A DNA stretch of 64,000 nt from Haloferax elongans ATCC BAA-1513 (GCF_000336755.1 NZ_AOLK01000024.1:1-64000); one strand, 5' to 3'. Positions 52,466-61,578 are shown, counted from the first letter of the stretch. Notes: generated from the letters alone by a model not told the origin. Made by a program: numbers and translations.

Positions 52466-52629
52466 TACCGACCCGACCCCGATTCGAGTTCAGCCATCCC
52501 TAGAGGTATCGCTTCCCACCGCATTGATATCGGTTTTTAGCGACTAATATACCATATCATTACCGGTAAGAAACCACTAGCACGTTTGGCAATCGAGTTG
52601 GCCGGGTTCTCGTCGAGCCGACTGGATTC

Positions 52630-53538
52630 TCAGTCGAGTCGAATCGGATTCTCACTCGGCCGAATCGTCACGGTCACGTCGTCACCGAGTTCGAACTCGT
52701 GGGCGGGGCAGACGACCTTCGCGCCGAACTCGACTTGCGAGGCGAAAAGCGACAGACCCGTGACGCGGTCGCCGTTGGCGAGCACGTCGAACGAACCCCA
52801 CGGAACGTCGCGTCCACGTGTCCGGCCGACTTCGGTTCCGAGAAGCGACAGCGGCGTCTCGTCGGCGACCGGCGAGAGCGTCCCGCCCAGTCCGTAGTGG
52901 GCGACACCGCCGTCGAGGACCACGCCTTCGTCACTGGCGAGACAGACGAATTCACCCGCGTCGTGCTCGCCGTTTCGGGCCGGTTTGTCCAGTCTCACGA
53001 ACGTCTCGCCAACCTCAACGACCGTCCCGCGTCCGTCCCATGGGAGGGCCGACACGTCCACGTCCGCGACGACCGGAAGCGACCCCTGTGCGCGATGTGG
53101 ATTCGCGTCGCCCGGTCGAAAGCCGAGGTGGATGTGGTTCGAAACCCACGGGGCGAAGAAGCCAGAGCGTACGAGTCGGCCGAGTGAGTCGCCGACGGCG
53201 AGTTCGTCGCCCGCCTGTACCTCGGGAGCCACGTGGAGGATGCGTGCAACGAGGTCGTTTCGCGGGTCGGCGTCGGGCGAACCAGCCCATCCGAGTCCCG
53301 TGGCTTCAGCGTCGACATCGACGAGGATGAGGTACTCCTCGTCGTGCGCGTAGGGTTTGTCGGGGGCGCGAACGGTTCGCGTCTCGCGGACGACGCCTGC
53401 GACTGGTGACGGGGTTCCCGACCCAGCCTCCGGGCCGTAGAGGTCGATGGCACAACCGCTGTCGTGGGCAGGATACGGCGAGTTGTACAGCGAAAATCGC
53501 TCGTAGCGGGTGAGCATCGACCGCGGCAGGCGCAGCAT
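52630..53538 (-). CDS. M23/LytM-like protein in a peptidoglycan-free archaeon
   Basis: A 302-residue protein. The opening SPYPAHDSGCAIDLYG (H25, D32), SPVAGVVRETRTV and the later NHIHLGFRPG echo the LytM zinc motifs (HxxxD and HxH) and its biotin/lipoyl-like SPVAG turn. The spacing between H25 and D32 is longer than in classical M23, so activity is doubtful. A beta-rich C-terminus (about 200-302) follows. No signal peptide. It is divergent from the lipoate-ligase gene, 54 bases away. Confidence 0.68.
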   Translation of the reverse strand: MLRLPRSMLTRYERFSLYNSPYPAHDSGCAIDLYGPEAGSGTPSPVAGVVRETRTVRAPDKPYAHDEEYLILVDVDAEATGLGWAGSPDADPRNDLVARILHVAPEVQAGDELAVGDSLGRLVRSGFFAPWVSNHIHLGFRPGDANPHRAQGSLPVVADVDVSALPWDGRGTVVEVGETFVRLDKPARNGEHDAGEFVCLASDEGVVLDGGVAHYGLGGTLSPVADETPLSLLGTEVGRTRGRDVPWGSFDVLANGDRVTGLSLFASQVEFGAKVVCPAHEFELGDDVTVTIRPSENPIRLD

Positions 53539-53592
53539 GGTCGTCGGAACGGGACGGGTGTCCTTAGGTACGTCGGGGTGTTTCGAACAGGT

Positions 53593-54303
53593 ATGCGCGT
53601 CATCCGCGGCCGGGGGACGACCCCCGACACCGACCGGGCGGTCACCGCCGCCATGCTCGACCAGACGGGAGCGACCGGTGAACCGGCCTTCCGCGCGTGG
53701 ACGCCCCACCGACAGATTGCGTTCGGCCGTCGCGACGCCCGCGCTGACCGCTACGACGAGGCAGTCGCGGCCGCCGAGTCCCACGGGTTCCCCGCCATCG
53801 AGCGGTCGGTCGGCGGCCGCGCCGTCGCCTACACCGGGGCGACAGTCGCCTTTGCCTACGCAGTTCCCCTCGACGACGCCCGCACCGGCCTCGACGACCG
53901 ATACGAGGCGGCGACGACGGCGGTGGTCCGAGCACTTCGGTCGCTCGGCGTCCACGCCCGGCGCGGCGAGCCACCCGAATCGTACTGTCCGGGCGAGCAC
54001 TCGGTACAGGCTGGTGGCAAACTCAGCGGCATCGCACAGCGCGTCCGCAAGTCGGCCGCCCTCGTCTCCGGCGTGGTCGTCGTCACCGACCGCGACGAAA
54101 TCGCCGCCGTGCTCGACCCCATCTACGACGCTCTCGACATCCCGTTCGACCCTGATTCAGTCGGCAGTGTGGACGACGCTGGCGGCCCCGCAGACCCAGA
54201 CGCGGTGTGTCGGGCGCTCGAAGACGCCTTCGTCGGTGACGCCGAACGAGACATCGAAGCGGCCGAAGACCTCGACGTCGAGGGTGCTGGCGACCGAACC
54301 TAA
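53593..54303 (+). CDS. Lipoate-protein ligase-like protein
   Basis: A 236-residue biotin/lipoate-ligase fold. RSVGGRAVAYTGATVAF (about 75-91) is the lipoyl-AMP loop, and AGGKLSGIAQRVRK carries the catalytic lysine (K near 143, GGK-x-SG). The domain is the large LplA part; the small accessory domain is only weakly represented by the C-terminal acidic region. It may use lipoate or octanoate for 2-oxoacid dehydrogenase-type proteins. ATG 53593 begins MRVIRGRGTTPD, a typical start. Confidence 0.82.
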   Translation: MRVIRGRGTTPDTDRAVTAAMLDQTGATGEPAFRAWTPHRQIAFGRRDARADRYDEAVAAAESHGFPAIERSVGGRAVAYTGATVAFAYAVPLDDARTGLDDRYEAATTAVVRALRSLGVHARRGEPPESYCPGEHSVQAGGKLSGIAQRVRKSAALVSGVVVVTDRDEIAAVLDPIYDALDIPFDPDSVGSVDDAGGPADPDAVCRALEDAFVGDAERDIEAAEDLDVEGAGDRT

Positions 54304-54372
54304 GCAAAGGAATCCATCCGCATCGTCGCCCGAACCGCCGGACTTAGGGCGTCGCACGTGGCAGCCCCATCT

Positions 54373-55662
54373 ATGCGAATCTCGAACGCGACTCTGGCCG
54401 ACGGGCGCGTGGTCGACGTGCGCGTCGAAGACGGCGAAATCGTCGCCGTGGGCGACCTCGACCCCGTCGATGGCGAATGGACCATCGACGCCGACGAGAA
54501 CCTCTTGCTTCCGGGCGCTATCGACGTTCACGTCCACTTCCGCGAACCCGGCTTCGAACACAAAGAGACGTGGGAGACTGGCTCTCGAAGCGCCGCCGCG
54601 GGCGGCGTGACGACCGTCGCCGACCAGCCAAACACCGACCCGACGACGACGACCGGCGAGGGCTTCGACGCAAAAGCTGAACGCGCAGAAAGCGCCTGCA
54701 TCGATTACGGCATCAACGGGGGCGTCACGGACGGTTGGGACCCCGACAGCCTCTTCGACCGCCCGCTTTTCGCGCTCGGTGAAGTGTTCCTCGCCGACTC
54801 GACCGGCGACATGGGCATCGGCGCAGACCTGTTTTCGACTGCGGCAGAGCGCGCTGCCGAGGTCGGCGTGCCGGTGACTGTCCACGCCGAAGACGCGACC
54901 CTGTTCGACGAATCGGCTATCGAGGGCGACCTCGGCGGCGCGGGGCGAGACGCCGACTCCGACGCGTGGAGCGCCTACCGCCGCGCTGAGGCAGAGGCCG
55001 CCGCCGTCGAACGCGCCGTCCGCGTCGGCAACGAATCGGGCGCGCAGATTCACATCGCTCACACGAGCACGCCCGAAGGCGTCGACGCCGCCCGCGAGGG
55101 TGGCGCGACCTGCGAGGTGACGCCGCACCATCTGTTCCTCTCGCGTGACGACTGCGACGAACTGGGAACCTACGGCCGGATGAACCCGCCACTTCGCTCC
55201 GAGGAACGCCGCGAAGCCATGTTCGAGCGCCTCGCCGACGGTCACATCGACGTGGTCGCGACCGACCACGCACCACACACGACCGACGAGAAAGACCAGT
55301 CACTGCTCGACGCGCCGAGTGGCGTTCCCGGCGTCGAAACGATGGTCCCGCTCCTCCTCGGTGCCGCCGTCGAGGGCGACCTGTCGCTGGAGCGCGTTCG
55401 GGACGTCGTCGCCGCCAACCCGGCCGACATCTTCGACCTGCCGCAGAAGGGCCGCATCGAAGAAGGTGCGGACGCCGACCTCGCACTCTACGACCTCGAC
55501 GCTGCCCGCGAGATTCGCGGCGACGACCTCCACTCGAAGTGCGGTTGGACGCCCTTCGAAGGCTTCACTGGCGTCTTCCCCGAGTGGACCATGGTCCGCG
55601 GCGAGACAGTCTGGGACGGTGAGGAGTTCGGCGACGTGGCGGGCGAGAACGTTCGGGCGTAG
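54373..55662 (+). CDS. pyrC: Dihydroorotase
   Basis: Third step of de novo pyrimidine synthesis: ring closure of carbamoyl-aspartate. The 429 residues carry the amidohydrolase metal motifs in order: DVHVHFREPG (about 52-61), the second-site His in TVHAEDATLF, IHIAHTS, and the late Asp in VATDHAPHT. There is no clear Lys-carbamylation motif by eye, as in some class I enzymes. ATG 54373 begins MRISNATLADG; a GTG five codons upstream is less likely. Two genes after lplA-like. Confidence 0.9.
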   Translation: MRISNATLADGRVVDVRVEDGEIVAVGDLDPVDGEWTIDADENLLLPGAIDVHVHFREPGFEHKETWETGSRSAAAGGVTTVADQPNTDPTTTTGEGFDAKAERAESACIDYGINGGVTDGWDPDSLFDRPLFALGEVFLADSTGDMGIGADLFSTAAERAAEVGVPVTVHAEDATLFDESAIEGDLGGAGRDADSDAWSAYRRAEAEAAAVERAVRVGNESGAQIHIAHTSTPEGVDAAREGGATCEVTPHHLFLSRDDCDELGTYGRMNPPLRSEERREAMFERLADGHIDVVATDHAPHTTDEKDQSLLDAPSGVPGVETMVPLLLGAAVEGDLSLERVRDVVAANPADIFDLPQKGRIEEGADADLALYDLDAAREIRGDDLHSKCGWTPFEGFTGVFPEWTMVRGETVWDGEEFGDVAGENVRA

Positions 55663-55680
55663 GCCGACGACGCAGTCCCG

Positions 55681-56139
55681 TCACGCCCGGTATCGCGTCA
55701 CTGCGACAGTGACGGTTTTCCACCCGAGGCCGAGGAGTATCGCCAGCGGTGCGCTCGCGATGACGAGAAACGACAAGGTGAACGCCCACTCGATAACGCC
55801 GCCAGCGCCGAATCCGACGACGATGGGGGCGAGAAACGCGATGCCACCCGCGACGGGAGCGACCAGCGCGTAGACGAACAGCAACCGCGGTCCCCGAGTG
55901 AAGTTGATTCCATATCCCGGACCGGGTGGGACGAGCAACCCCACGGCAGCGAGGACGAACCCCGACAGAGTGATAATGAGGAAGAAGAACCCGGCGAGCC
56001 CTTGCACGAAGCCGTCGCTCTCGGGCGGTGGCGGCGGGAGCGTGTAGACGTTCCACAGCGAGAACGCGACGAGGGCGGCACCGATGCCAGCGATGGGGAG
56101 TTGGAGCGAACCGAGAGCGACGCGGAGAGGCCGTCGCAT
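55681..56139 (-). CDS. Four-helix membrane protein, function unknown
   Basis: The 152 residues have four predicted helices (about 11-32, 45-68, 84-108, 113-138) and a Pro-rich loop (LPPPPPESDG). It ends in a basic tail. Tail-to-tail with pyrC, 18 bases apart. No recognised family. Confidence 0.65.
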   Translation of the reverse strand: MRRPLRVALGSLQLPIAGIGAALVAFSLWNVYTLPPPPPESDGFVQGLAGFFFLIITLSGFVLAAVGLLVPPGPGYGINFTRGPRLLFVYALVAPVAGGIAFLAPIVVGFGAGGVIEWAFTLSFLVIASAPLAILLGLGWKTVTVAVTRYRA

Positions 56140-56238
56140 ATGTCACTTCATCTGCAGGCCGGTGCATAGGCTTTCCGTTGGCTTCCGGTTCGACAAGCGA
56201 ATCCTTTTCCCGCCCGACCCACCGAGACAAACACACAC

Positions 56239-56760
56239 ATGACCGACGAGCAGACGCCCCCGCGGACGCCCGGACCCGGTGCGGGCGAGCAACACGTACT
56301 GACCGGACTCGTCGAAAACTGGGAGGAGACCGTCGAAGATGCCGAAGTCTTCGCCGAGGAGTACGAAGACGACGGCTGGGAGACGCTGGTGTTGCATCCG
56401 GGTGACGTGACGCCACTCCCACCGGTGAACCTCCCCGAGTCGACCGACCGCGTCGGCTTCGACGTGCTCGTCCCCGGCAGCGAGTTCGAATCACTCTCCG
56501 AGTGGGTCAAGTCCGCCAAGTTCGACCGCTACGAGGTCTATCGTGCGGCCGAAGGCGGTGTCGTCTTCGCCGTCTCTGTCGTGCAGGACGACGACGCGGA
56601 GAAAGCTGTCTTCGTCCCGCTGTACTACGGCGTCCAGAAGGTGACCGAATTGGCCGAACGGGCGACCGAACAGGGCGAACTCCGGCTGTACGTCCGGCCC
56701 GTCGAGTCCGACACGCATGTCGAACTCGTCCAGTCCGAGCCGGACGCGCTGTTTACCTAA
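56239..56760 (+). CDS. Conserved haloarchaeal protein (probably DUF7529)
   Basis: A 173-residue acidic protein with an N-terminal helix pair (LVENWEETVEDAEVFAEEYE) and a mixed alpha-beta body containing GWETLVLHPGDVTPL, RVGFDVLVPGSEF and YRAAEGGVVFAVSVV. Family from memory. Function unknown. It lies tail-to-tail with the DUF5806 gene, 16 bases apart. Confidence 0.75.
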   Translation: MTDEQTPPRTPGPGAGEQHVLTGLVENWEETVEDAEVFAEEYEDDGWETLVLHPGDVTPLPPVNLPESTDRVGFDVLVPGSEFESLSEWVKSAKFDRYEVYRAAEGGVVFAVSVVQDDDAEKAVFVPLYYGVQKVTELAERATEQGELRLYVRPVESDTHVELVQSEPDALFT

Positions 56761-56776
56761 TCGACTCCGCCACGAC

Positions 56777-57580
56777 TCAGTCGTCGGAGAGTTCGTCTTT
56801 TCGCAGTTCCGTGCTCGCTTCGCGCACTTCGCGCATCACGCTCGAAATCCGCTCTTCGGCTTCGAGTTCTTCTTCGACCGAGAGGTCGACGCCCTCGACT
56901 TCGAGGAGGAACTTCGCAATCTCGGTGACTTCGTACATCATCTCGTCGAGTTCTTCGGCGGTGAAGAAGCCGGACATCGCGCCGTAGAGGAACGTCGCAC
57001 CCGATTTTCGAACCTTATCGCGGAACGCCGACCGGGCTTGGTTGACCGCCTGCGGCGTGTACGTGTCGGTCATGAAGGGGACGAGTTCGGGGAGGTTCTC
57101 GCCGATTTTCGTCATCTCGACGCCGGTCTCGGTTCGGAAGTCGGCACAGAGACGCGCGATAGCCCACTCGCGGGCGGTCACGTAGGTTCGCTCGCGGAGG
57201 AAGTCGTTGACGCGGTCGTACTGCGCGCCGTCGACCTTCTTGAACCGGGCGTACTTCTGTACGTCCTTCGGGATGTCTGGTTCGAAGTCAGGGTCTGTCT
57301 CGGTGTCTGAGTCAGTTTCCGCGTCGGACTCAGTCTCCCCGCCGGACTCAGCCTCCGTGTCTGGGTCAGTCTCCCTGTCGGACTCAGCCTCCATGTCTGG
57401 CTCGGCCTCTGCGCCAGTGCTCGAACCCGCCTCCGTGTCTGCGCCCGAACTTGTCTCTGCCGGGGCGTCCGTTTCGCCGTCAGTCTGTCCTGCGGTCGCT
57501 GTCTCCCCGTCGTGCGACTCGAAGGAGTCAGCGTCGGCGTCGGCGTCCACGCCGTCAGCGTCGGCGACGTCGTCTGTCAT
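56777..57580 (-). CDS. DUF5806-type protein with a long acidic repeat arm
   Basis: The 267 residues comprise an N-terminal low-complexity arm (about 1-100) made of repeats such as ESDRETDPDTEAESGG, then the conserved DUF5806 domain (about 101-260: DVQKYARFKKVDGAQYDRVN, then TYVTAREWAIARL, then VEMTKIGENLPELVPFMTD). The DNA of the arm shows imperfect repeats, so its length probably varies between strains. The core is helical; function unknown. Confidence 0.84.
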   Translation of the reverse strand: MTDDVADADGVDADADADSFESHDGETATAGQTDGETDAPAETSSGADTEAGSSTGAEAEPDMEAESDRETDPDTEAESGGETESDAETDSDTETDPDFEPDIPKDVQKYARFKKVDGAQYDRVNDFLRERTYVTAREWAIARLCADFRTETGVEMTKIGENLPELVPFMTDTYTPQAVNQARSAFRDKVRKSGATFLYGAMSGFFTAEELDEMMYEVTEIAKFLLEVEGVDLSVEEELEAEERISSVMREVREASTELRKDELSDD

Positions 57581-57697
57581 ACCGCGGGCTACCGCGTCAT
57601 GGCCGAAAAGCGTTCCGCGACGGCCGGTCGAGCTGTCGGCGTCGAAGGACCCGTCGGCGGGGAAGGGTTTTCAAACACCGCCGCGAGTGTAGGAGGC

Positions 57698-58066
57698 ATG
57701 AAAGTACTGCTCGGTATCGGTGGCAGCGACGACTCCATCCGAGCGCTGGAGAAGACGGCGGAACGGGCGGCCAACACCGGCGACGACCTGACGGTCGCTA
57801 TCGTCGAAAACCCGTCCGTCGAGCACTCGCGCGAGGACATCGAACAGAAAGTCACGACAGTCCTCGGCGAGTTCAATCTCGACGCGCCGATTCAGCACCT
57901 CGAAGGCGACCCCGGAAGCGCACTGGTCGACAAGGCCGAAAACGAAGGCTTCGACCAGCTCGTCCTCGGCGGCGGCCAGACGAGTCCGATGGGGAAGATA
58001 CAGGTCGGGAGCATCGCGGAGTTCGTCCTCCTCAACTCCCACGTAACCGTCACGCTGGTACGATGA
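57698..58066 (+). CDS. Universal stress protein, ATP-motif degenerate
   Basis: A 122-residue short Usp domain (MKVLLGIGGSDDSIRALEKT, ending NSHVTVTLVR). The ATP-binding segment reads GGGQTSPMGKIQVGS, where the fourth glycine of G-x2-G is replaced by Q, so ATP binding is doubtful. Its stop overlaps the ATG of the GNAT gene (ATGA), implying coupled expression. GTAGGAGGC lies immediately before the ATG, unusually close for a ribosome-binding site. Confidence 0.84.
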   Translation: MKVLLGIGGSDDSIRALEKTAERAANTGDDLTVAIVENPSVEHSREDIEQKVTTVLGEFNLDAPIQHLEGDPGSALVDKAENEGFDQLVLGGGQTSPMGKIQVGSIAEFVLLNSHVTVTLVR

Positions 58067-58605
58067 ACACGCGAACCTACTCTGACGCCGTGGCAGACCC
58101 CTACGAGGCACCGCCGCTCTCGTTTACCGACCGCGAGGAGCGAACTATCAAGGTTCGACCGTACGAGGGCGACGACGCGGAGTTCGAAGCGCTCGTCGAG
58201 ATGTACGACTCGTTCGACCCGTCAGACCGAGCGCAAGGTATCCCGCCCGGTCGGGAAGACCGCATCCGCGACTGGCTCGACAACATCCTCGACGACGAGT
58301 GTCTGAACGTCATCGCGTGGCATGGCGACGAAGTTGCAGGGCACGCGACGCTCGTCCCCGACGGAGACGCGTACGAACTCGCAATCTTCGTGCATCAGAC
58401 GTACCAGCGCGCCGGAATCGGCACGCGACTCATCAAGGCGCTGCTCGGCTACGGCCGGGAGTCTGGCGTCGAAAAAGTGTGGCTCACGGTCGAGCGCTGG
58501 AACCGCGCGGCGGTGGGACTGTACAAGACGGTCGGCTTCGAGACGAGCGATGCCGAGAGCTTCGAGTTGGAGATGACGATTCGGCTCAACGACTCGGACG
58601 AGTAG
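58063..58605 (+). CDS. GNAT-family N-acetyltransferase
   Basis: The 180 residues contain one GNAT domain (about 35-175). Acetyl-CoA binds the loop QTYQRAGIGTRLIKALLGYG (about 110-129, motif R/Q-x-x-G-x-G/A), and the late VEKVWLTVERWNRAAVGLYKTVGF is the second signature. An N-terminal 30-residue arm precedes it. Substrate unknown; cotranslation with a Usp protein is suggestive of stress-linked protein acetylation but unproven. Confidence 0.86.
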   Translation: MNTRTYSDAVADPYEAPPLSFTDREERTIKVRPYEGDDAEFEALVEMYDSFDPSDRAQGIPPGREDRIRDWLDNILDDECLNVIAWHGDEVAGHATLVPDGDAYELAIFVHQTYQRAGIGTRLIKALLGYGRESGVEKVWLTVERWNRAAVGLYKTVGFETSDAESFELEMTIRLNDSDE

Positions 58606-58616
58606 GCTGGCGACCT

Positions 58617-59072
58617 TCAGACCGAAAGCACAGGCTGGCTGGCGTACAAGAGGACGTATTCGGCGGCCTTCGCCAACACCTCACCGGGGTCTCCCGAGAC
58701 GGGTTCGCGGGGGACGACGATGAAGTCCGCATCGAGTTCTTCGGCAGTGTCGAGGACGACGCTCCCGGGGTGGAGGAGCTTGCTCGTCGTCGAGAAGCCG
58801 TAGGCGACTGACGTCGAGACGGAGACGTCGGCGTCGGCCGCGATTCCAGAGACGGTGTCGGTGACGGCTCTGCTCTCTTCGAAAACGGCGTCCTCGTCGA
58901 CGGCCCCGCGCTCGATAGCGCGGACAACATCTTCGCCGAGGACGTGGACTGCGTGGACCGCGGCGTCGTACTCGGCCGCGATTGCGACGGCGTACTCGGC
59001 CGCGCGCGTCGCCTCCTCGCTTTGGTCGACCGGAACGAGGACGAGGTCGATAGAGAGCGGGCGCGATGGCAT
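58617..59072 (-). CDS. Usp-like protein without ATP motif
   Basis: The 151 residues have a Usp fold by eye: DLVLVPVDQSEEATRAAEYA at the N-terminus, a central AVHAVHVLG strand, and C-terminal FIVVPREPVSG. No G-x2-G-x9-G motif is present, so it belongs to the non-ATP-binding group. It faces the GNAT gene tail-to-tail, 11 bases apart, and is divergent from the 59220 Usp gene. Confidence 0.78.
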   Translation of the reverse strand: MPSRPLSIDLVLVPVDQSEEATRAAEYAVAIAAEYDAAVHAVHVLGEDVVRAIERGAVDEDAVFEESRAVTDTVSGIAADADVSVSTSVAYGFSTTSKLLHPGSVVLDTAEELDADFIVVPREPVSGDPGEVLAKAAEYVLLYASQPVLSV

Positions 59073-59188
59073 GTGAGCACGTCCGTCGGGGGATGACAAA
59101 AAACCACCCCACCGTGCCGGACGACGGCGCCGGGACGTGCGACTGTGTGCACCTCACCCGAACAGCTGTGCCCACTCACCCGGACTGG

Positions 59189-59194
59189 TTTTAT
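59189..59194 (+). promoter_or_regulatory. TATA-like box of the 59220 usp gene
   Basis: TTTTAT is centred about 28 bases before ATG 59220. It decides this start against the in-frame ATG at 59193 and the earlier GTG. Confidence 0.55.
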
Positions 59195-59219
59195 GCCGCC
59201 CCACGAAGAACCCGTGAGC

Positions 59220-59705
59220 ATGTTCGACACGATGGTCATCGCGACGGATGGCTCGGCGAGCGTCCGGCGGTCGGTCCGGGTCGCGCTCAACCTCGCAGAG
59301 CGATTCGACGCGTCGGTCCACGCGCTGTACGTCATCGACGCGGGGGACGTGGAGACGGCACCGGAGCGCCTCCGAGACGAGATGCGCGATGCGCTGACCG
59401 AGCGGGGAGAAGAAGCACTCGCCGAGGTGAAAGCAGAGACCGAGCGAGACGTGACGGTCGCGGTTCGTGAGGGACGGCCAGCAGGCGAGATTTCGAACTA
59501 CGCTCGCGAGGTCGACGCCGACGCCGTCGCGATGGGCACGCGCGGGCGACACGGTGAAAACCGGTTCCTCATCGGGAGCGTCGCCGAGCGCGTCGTCCGA
59601 AGCTGTCCGGTTCCCGTCCTCACGGTGCGCCAACTGGAGACCGACAAGACAGACCCACTGCTCGACGGCGACGAAGAAGCGGTCGATGTTGACGAGGCGG
59701 CCTGA
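59220..59705 (+). CDS. Universal stress protein, ATP-binding type
   Basis: A 161-residue Usp: FDTMVIATDGSASVRRSVRV at the N-terminus and intact ATP motif GTRGRHGENRFLIGS (about 106-120). The acidic tail (LLDGDEEAVDVDEAA) extends beyond the core. Leaderless by promoter spacing. It is the closest Usp to the DHH phosphoesterase gene, 54 bases downstream. Confidence 0.9.
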   Translation: MFDTMVIATDGSASVRRSVRVALNLAERFDASVHALYVIDAGDVETAPERLRDEMRDALTERGEEALAEVKAETERDVTVAVREGRPAGEISNYAREVDADAVAMGTRGRHGENRFLIGSVAERVVRSCPVPVLTVRQLETDKTDPLLDGDEEAVDVDEAA

Positions 59706-59759
59706 CGGGACACCACGAGAATCGGCAGGAGTTTTCCCCGTCGGGGGCGAGGCGCAGAT

Positions 59760-61043
59760 ATGGAAGAAGAGCTTATCGACAGTTCTCGACTCTCACTCCC
59801 CCGGAAGTCAGTTCTCCCGGGAACCGGATTCTTCTACCCCGACGACCTCGACGAAGAGCGGGCCGAAGAGCGTGCGAAAGAAGAACTCGAAGACGCCGAA
59901 GTGGCGGTCGTCACCGACACCGACGCTGACGGTCTCGGCTGTGTCGCACTCCTCCGCGAAGTCTACGACGCCGCGCTCGACGTGGCTGACTTCGAGGAAC
60001 GTATCGAAGAGCGCCTCGCGGAAGCGCGCGGCGAGGTCGACGAAGCCGAAGAAGACGAGGAAGCGGAAGAAGACCGCCCCGAATCGCCGGTCGCACTCAT
60101 GGGGTCGAGCCCTTACTCGCTGGAAGACGACCTGCTTCGCGTCGCCGAGTACGCGCCCGAGGGCATCGACGTGTTCGTCTGTGACCTCTGTCCCGACCGC
60201 TACGAGTACGTCGAAGAAGAACTCGAAGCACTCGCCGAGGTCGCCGGGTCGATTCGCTGGTTCGACCACCACCAGTGGAAGCCCGAGGTCGCCGAACAGG
60301 TCCGTGCGGCGGGTGTAGACCTCGTCGTCGGCGAATCCGACGAGGAGTGTTCGACCGACGTGGCGCTCCGCGAACTCGACTACGAGTTCGACGACCGATT
60401 CGTCGAACTGGCGGCGGTCACCCGCGACCACGACCTCTGGCTGAACGAAGACGAGCGCAGTCAGGACCTCGCGGACTACGCCTACTGGACGGGCAAAGAG
60501 GAGTACGTCGCCATCGTCGGCGCGTACGGCGCAGACCTCCCCGAAGTCGTCGAGGAGTACATCGCTCACCGGCGGGTCGAAAAGGAGAACCTCATCGAAA
60601 CGGCCGTCTCGCGGGCGGAGTTCAAGTCGGTCGGCGACTGGACCGTCGGCATCACCTACGGCCGCTGTTCGCAGAACGAAGTCGCAGACGCGCTCCGTGA
60701 GGAGGGTGCCGACGCCGCCGTCATCGTCAAGCCCGCAGGCAGCGCGAGTATTCGCGGGTCTGAGGACTTCGAACGCGCTCACGAGGTCGCCGGTCTCGTC
60801 AACGGCGGTGGCCACCCCAAGGCTGCCGGGTGTAAGCCAGACATCTACGACGACATGCTCGACTACGCCCACCACTGGACGACGCAGGGCGCGACGACGA
60901 AGCGCGTCATCCTCAACGCGTTCGAGCGCGTCGCCGAGACACCTGCCGAGGGTGAGGACAAAGCAGAAGAAACCGCCGATGCTGGCGCCGACGCCGATGC
61001 CGACGCCGAAACTGACGCTGACGACGCCGAGACTTCGGAGTAG
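59760..61043 (+). CDS. DHH-family phosphoesterase (RecJ-like)
   Basis: A 427-residue protein. The DHH domain has TDTDADG (metal motif, about 52-58) and the signature FDHHQ near 169-173; the DHHA1 domain has VNGGGHPKAAGCK near 350-362. An acidic insertion (about 90-105, EAEEDEEAEEDRPES) and a repetitive tail (ADADADAETDADDAE) flank the core. Could be a nuclease of the RecJ group or a nano-RNase/PAP phosphatase; a nuclease of RecJ type is favoured for haloarchaeal paralogues of this size. Confidence 0.85.
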   Translation: MEEELIDSSRLSLPRKSVLPGTGFFYPDDLDEERAEERAKEELEDAEVAVVTDTDADGLGCVALLREVYDAALDVADFEERIEERLAEARGEVDEAEEDEEAEEDRPESPVALMGSSPYSLEDDLLRVAEYAPEGIDVFVCDLCPDRYEYVEEELEALAEVAGSIRWFDHHQWKPEVAEQVRAAGVDLVVGESDEECSTDVALRELDYEFDDRFVELAAVTRDHDLWLNEDERSQDLADYAYWTGKEEYVAIVGAYGADLPEVVEEYIAHRRVEKENLIETAVSRAEFKSVGDWTVGITYGRCSQNEVADALREEGADAAVIVKPAGSASIRGSEDFERAHEVAGLVNGGGHPKAAGCKPDIYDDMLDYAHHWTTQGATTKRVILNAFERVAETPAEGEDKAEETADAGADADADAETDADDAETSE

Positions 61044-61066
61044 AATCAGTCGGAAAGACCGGTCCC

Positions 61067-61495
61067 TTACGCGTCGTCGACGACCCAGCGGTCCGAGTAG
61101 GCCGTTCCGCACTCGCATTTCGCGTAGGCGTGGATGACGTCGCCCTCCTCGTAGAGGCCGCCGACTTCCTCGTTTTGCGCCTCGGCGAACGAGAAGATGA
61201 ACTTCGGTTCGTGGTTCTCGTCTGTGGCGGTATCCGGGCAGACGCCGCCGCTCAGGTCGCCGTCGATGTCGCCATCAGTGCCCATCGCGGTCTGGGCAAA
61301 TTCCATCGCGTCCATGCCGGTTCCGGCCGCGAAGGCGCGGCGGCCGTTGTCGCCGGGGACGACGAGGACGTAGCCGTTTTCGACTTCTTCGCCCATGTTC
61401 GGTATCTTGCCTTGGCTGTCGAGATACTCGTGGGTGAGATAGAGCGCCACGTCGTCGAGACGCTCGCCTGCGAGGAACTCGTCCAACTTGCTCAT
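61067..61495 (-). CDS. DUF5807-type protein
   Basis: A 142-residue acidic protein, mixed alpha/beta. VENGYVLVVPGDNGRRAFAA and FAQTAMGTDGDIDGDL are typical, and the end carries a Cys pair CECG (about 128-131) that with CPDTA could bind metal. Family from memory. Convergent with the DHH gene, 23 bases apart. Function unknown. Confidence 0.82.
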   Translation of the reverse strand: MSKLDEFLAGERLDDVALYLTHEYLDSQGKIPNMGEEVENGYVLVVPGDNGRRAFAAGTGMDAMEFAQTAMGTDGDIDGDLSGGVCPDTATDENHEPKFIFSFAEAQNEEVGGLYEEGDVIHAYAKCECGTAYSDRWVVDDA

Positions 61496-61578
61496 ACCCG
61501 GTGTGGGGAGTCAGGCGGTAAAAGCGGCGTGTCTCCGGGCGAGACAGAACGCGGAGGGGCGTTCGTCCCCGGTGTGAC

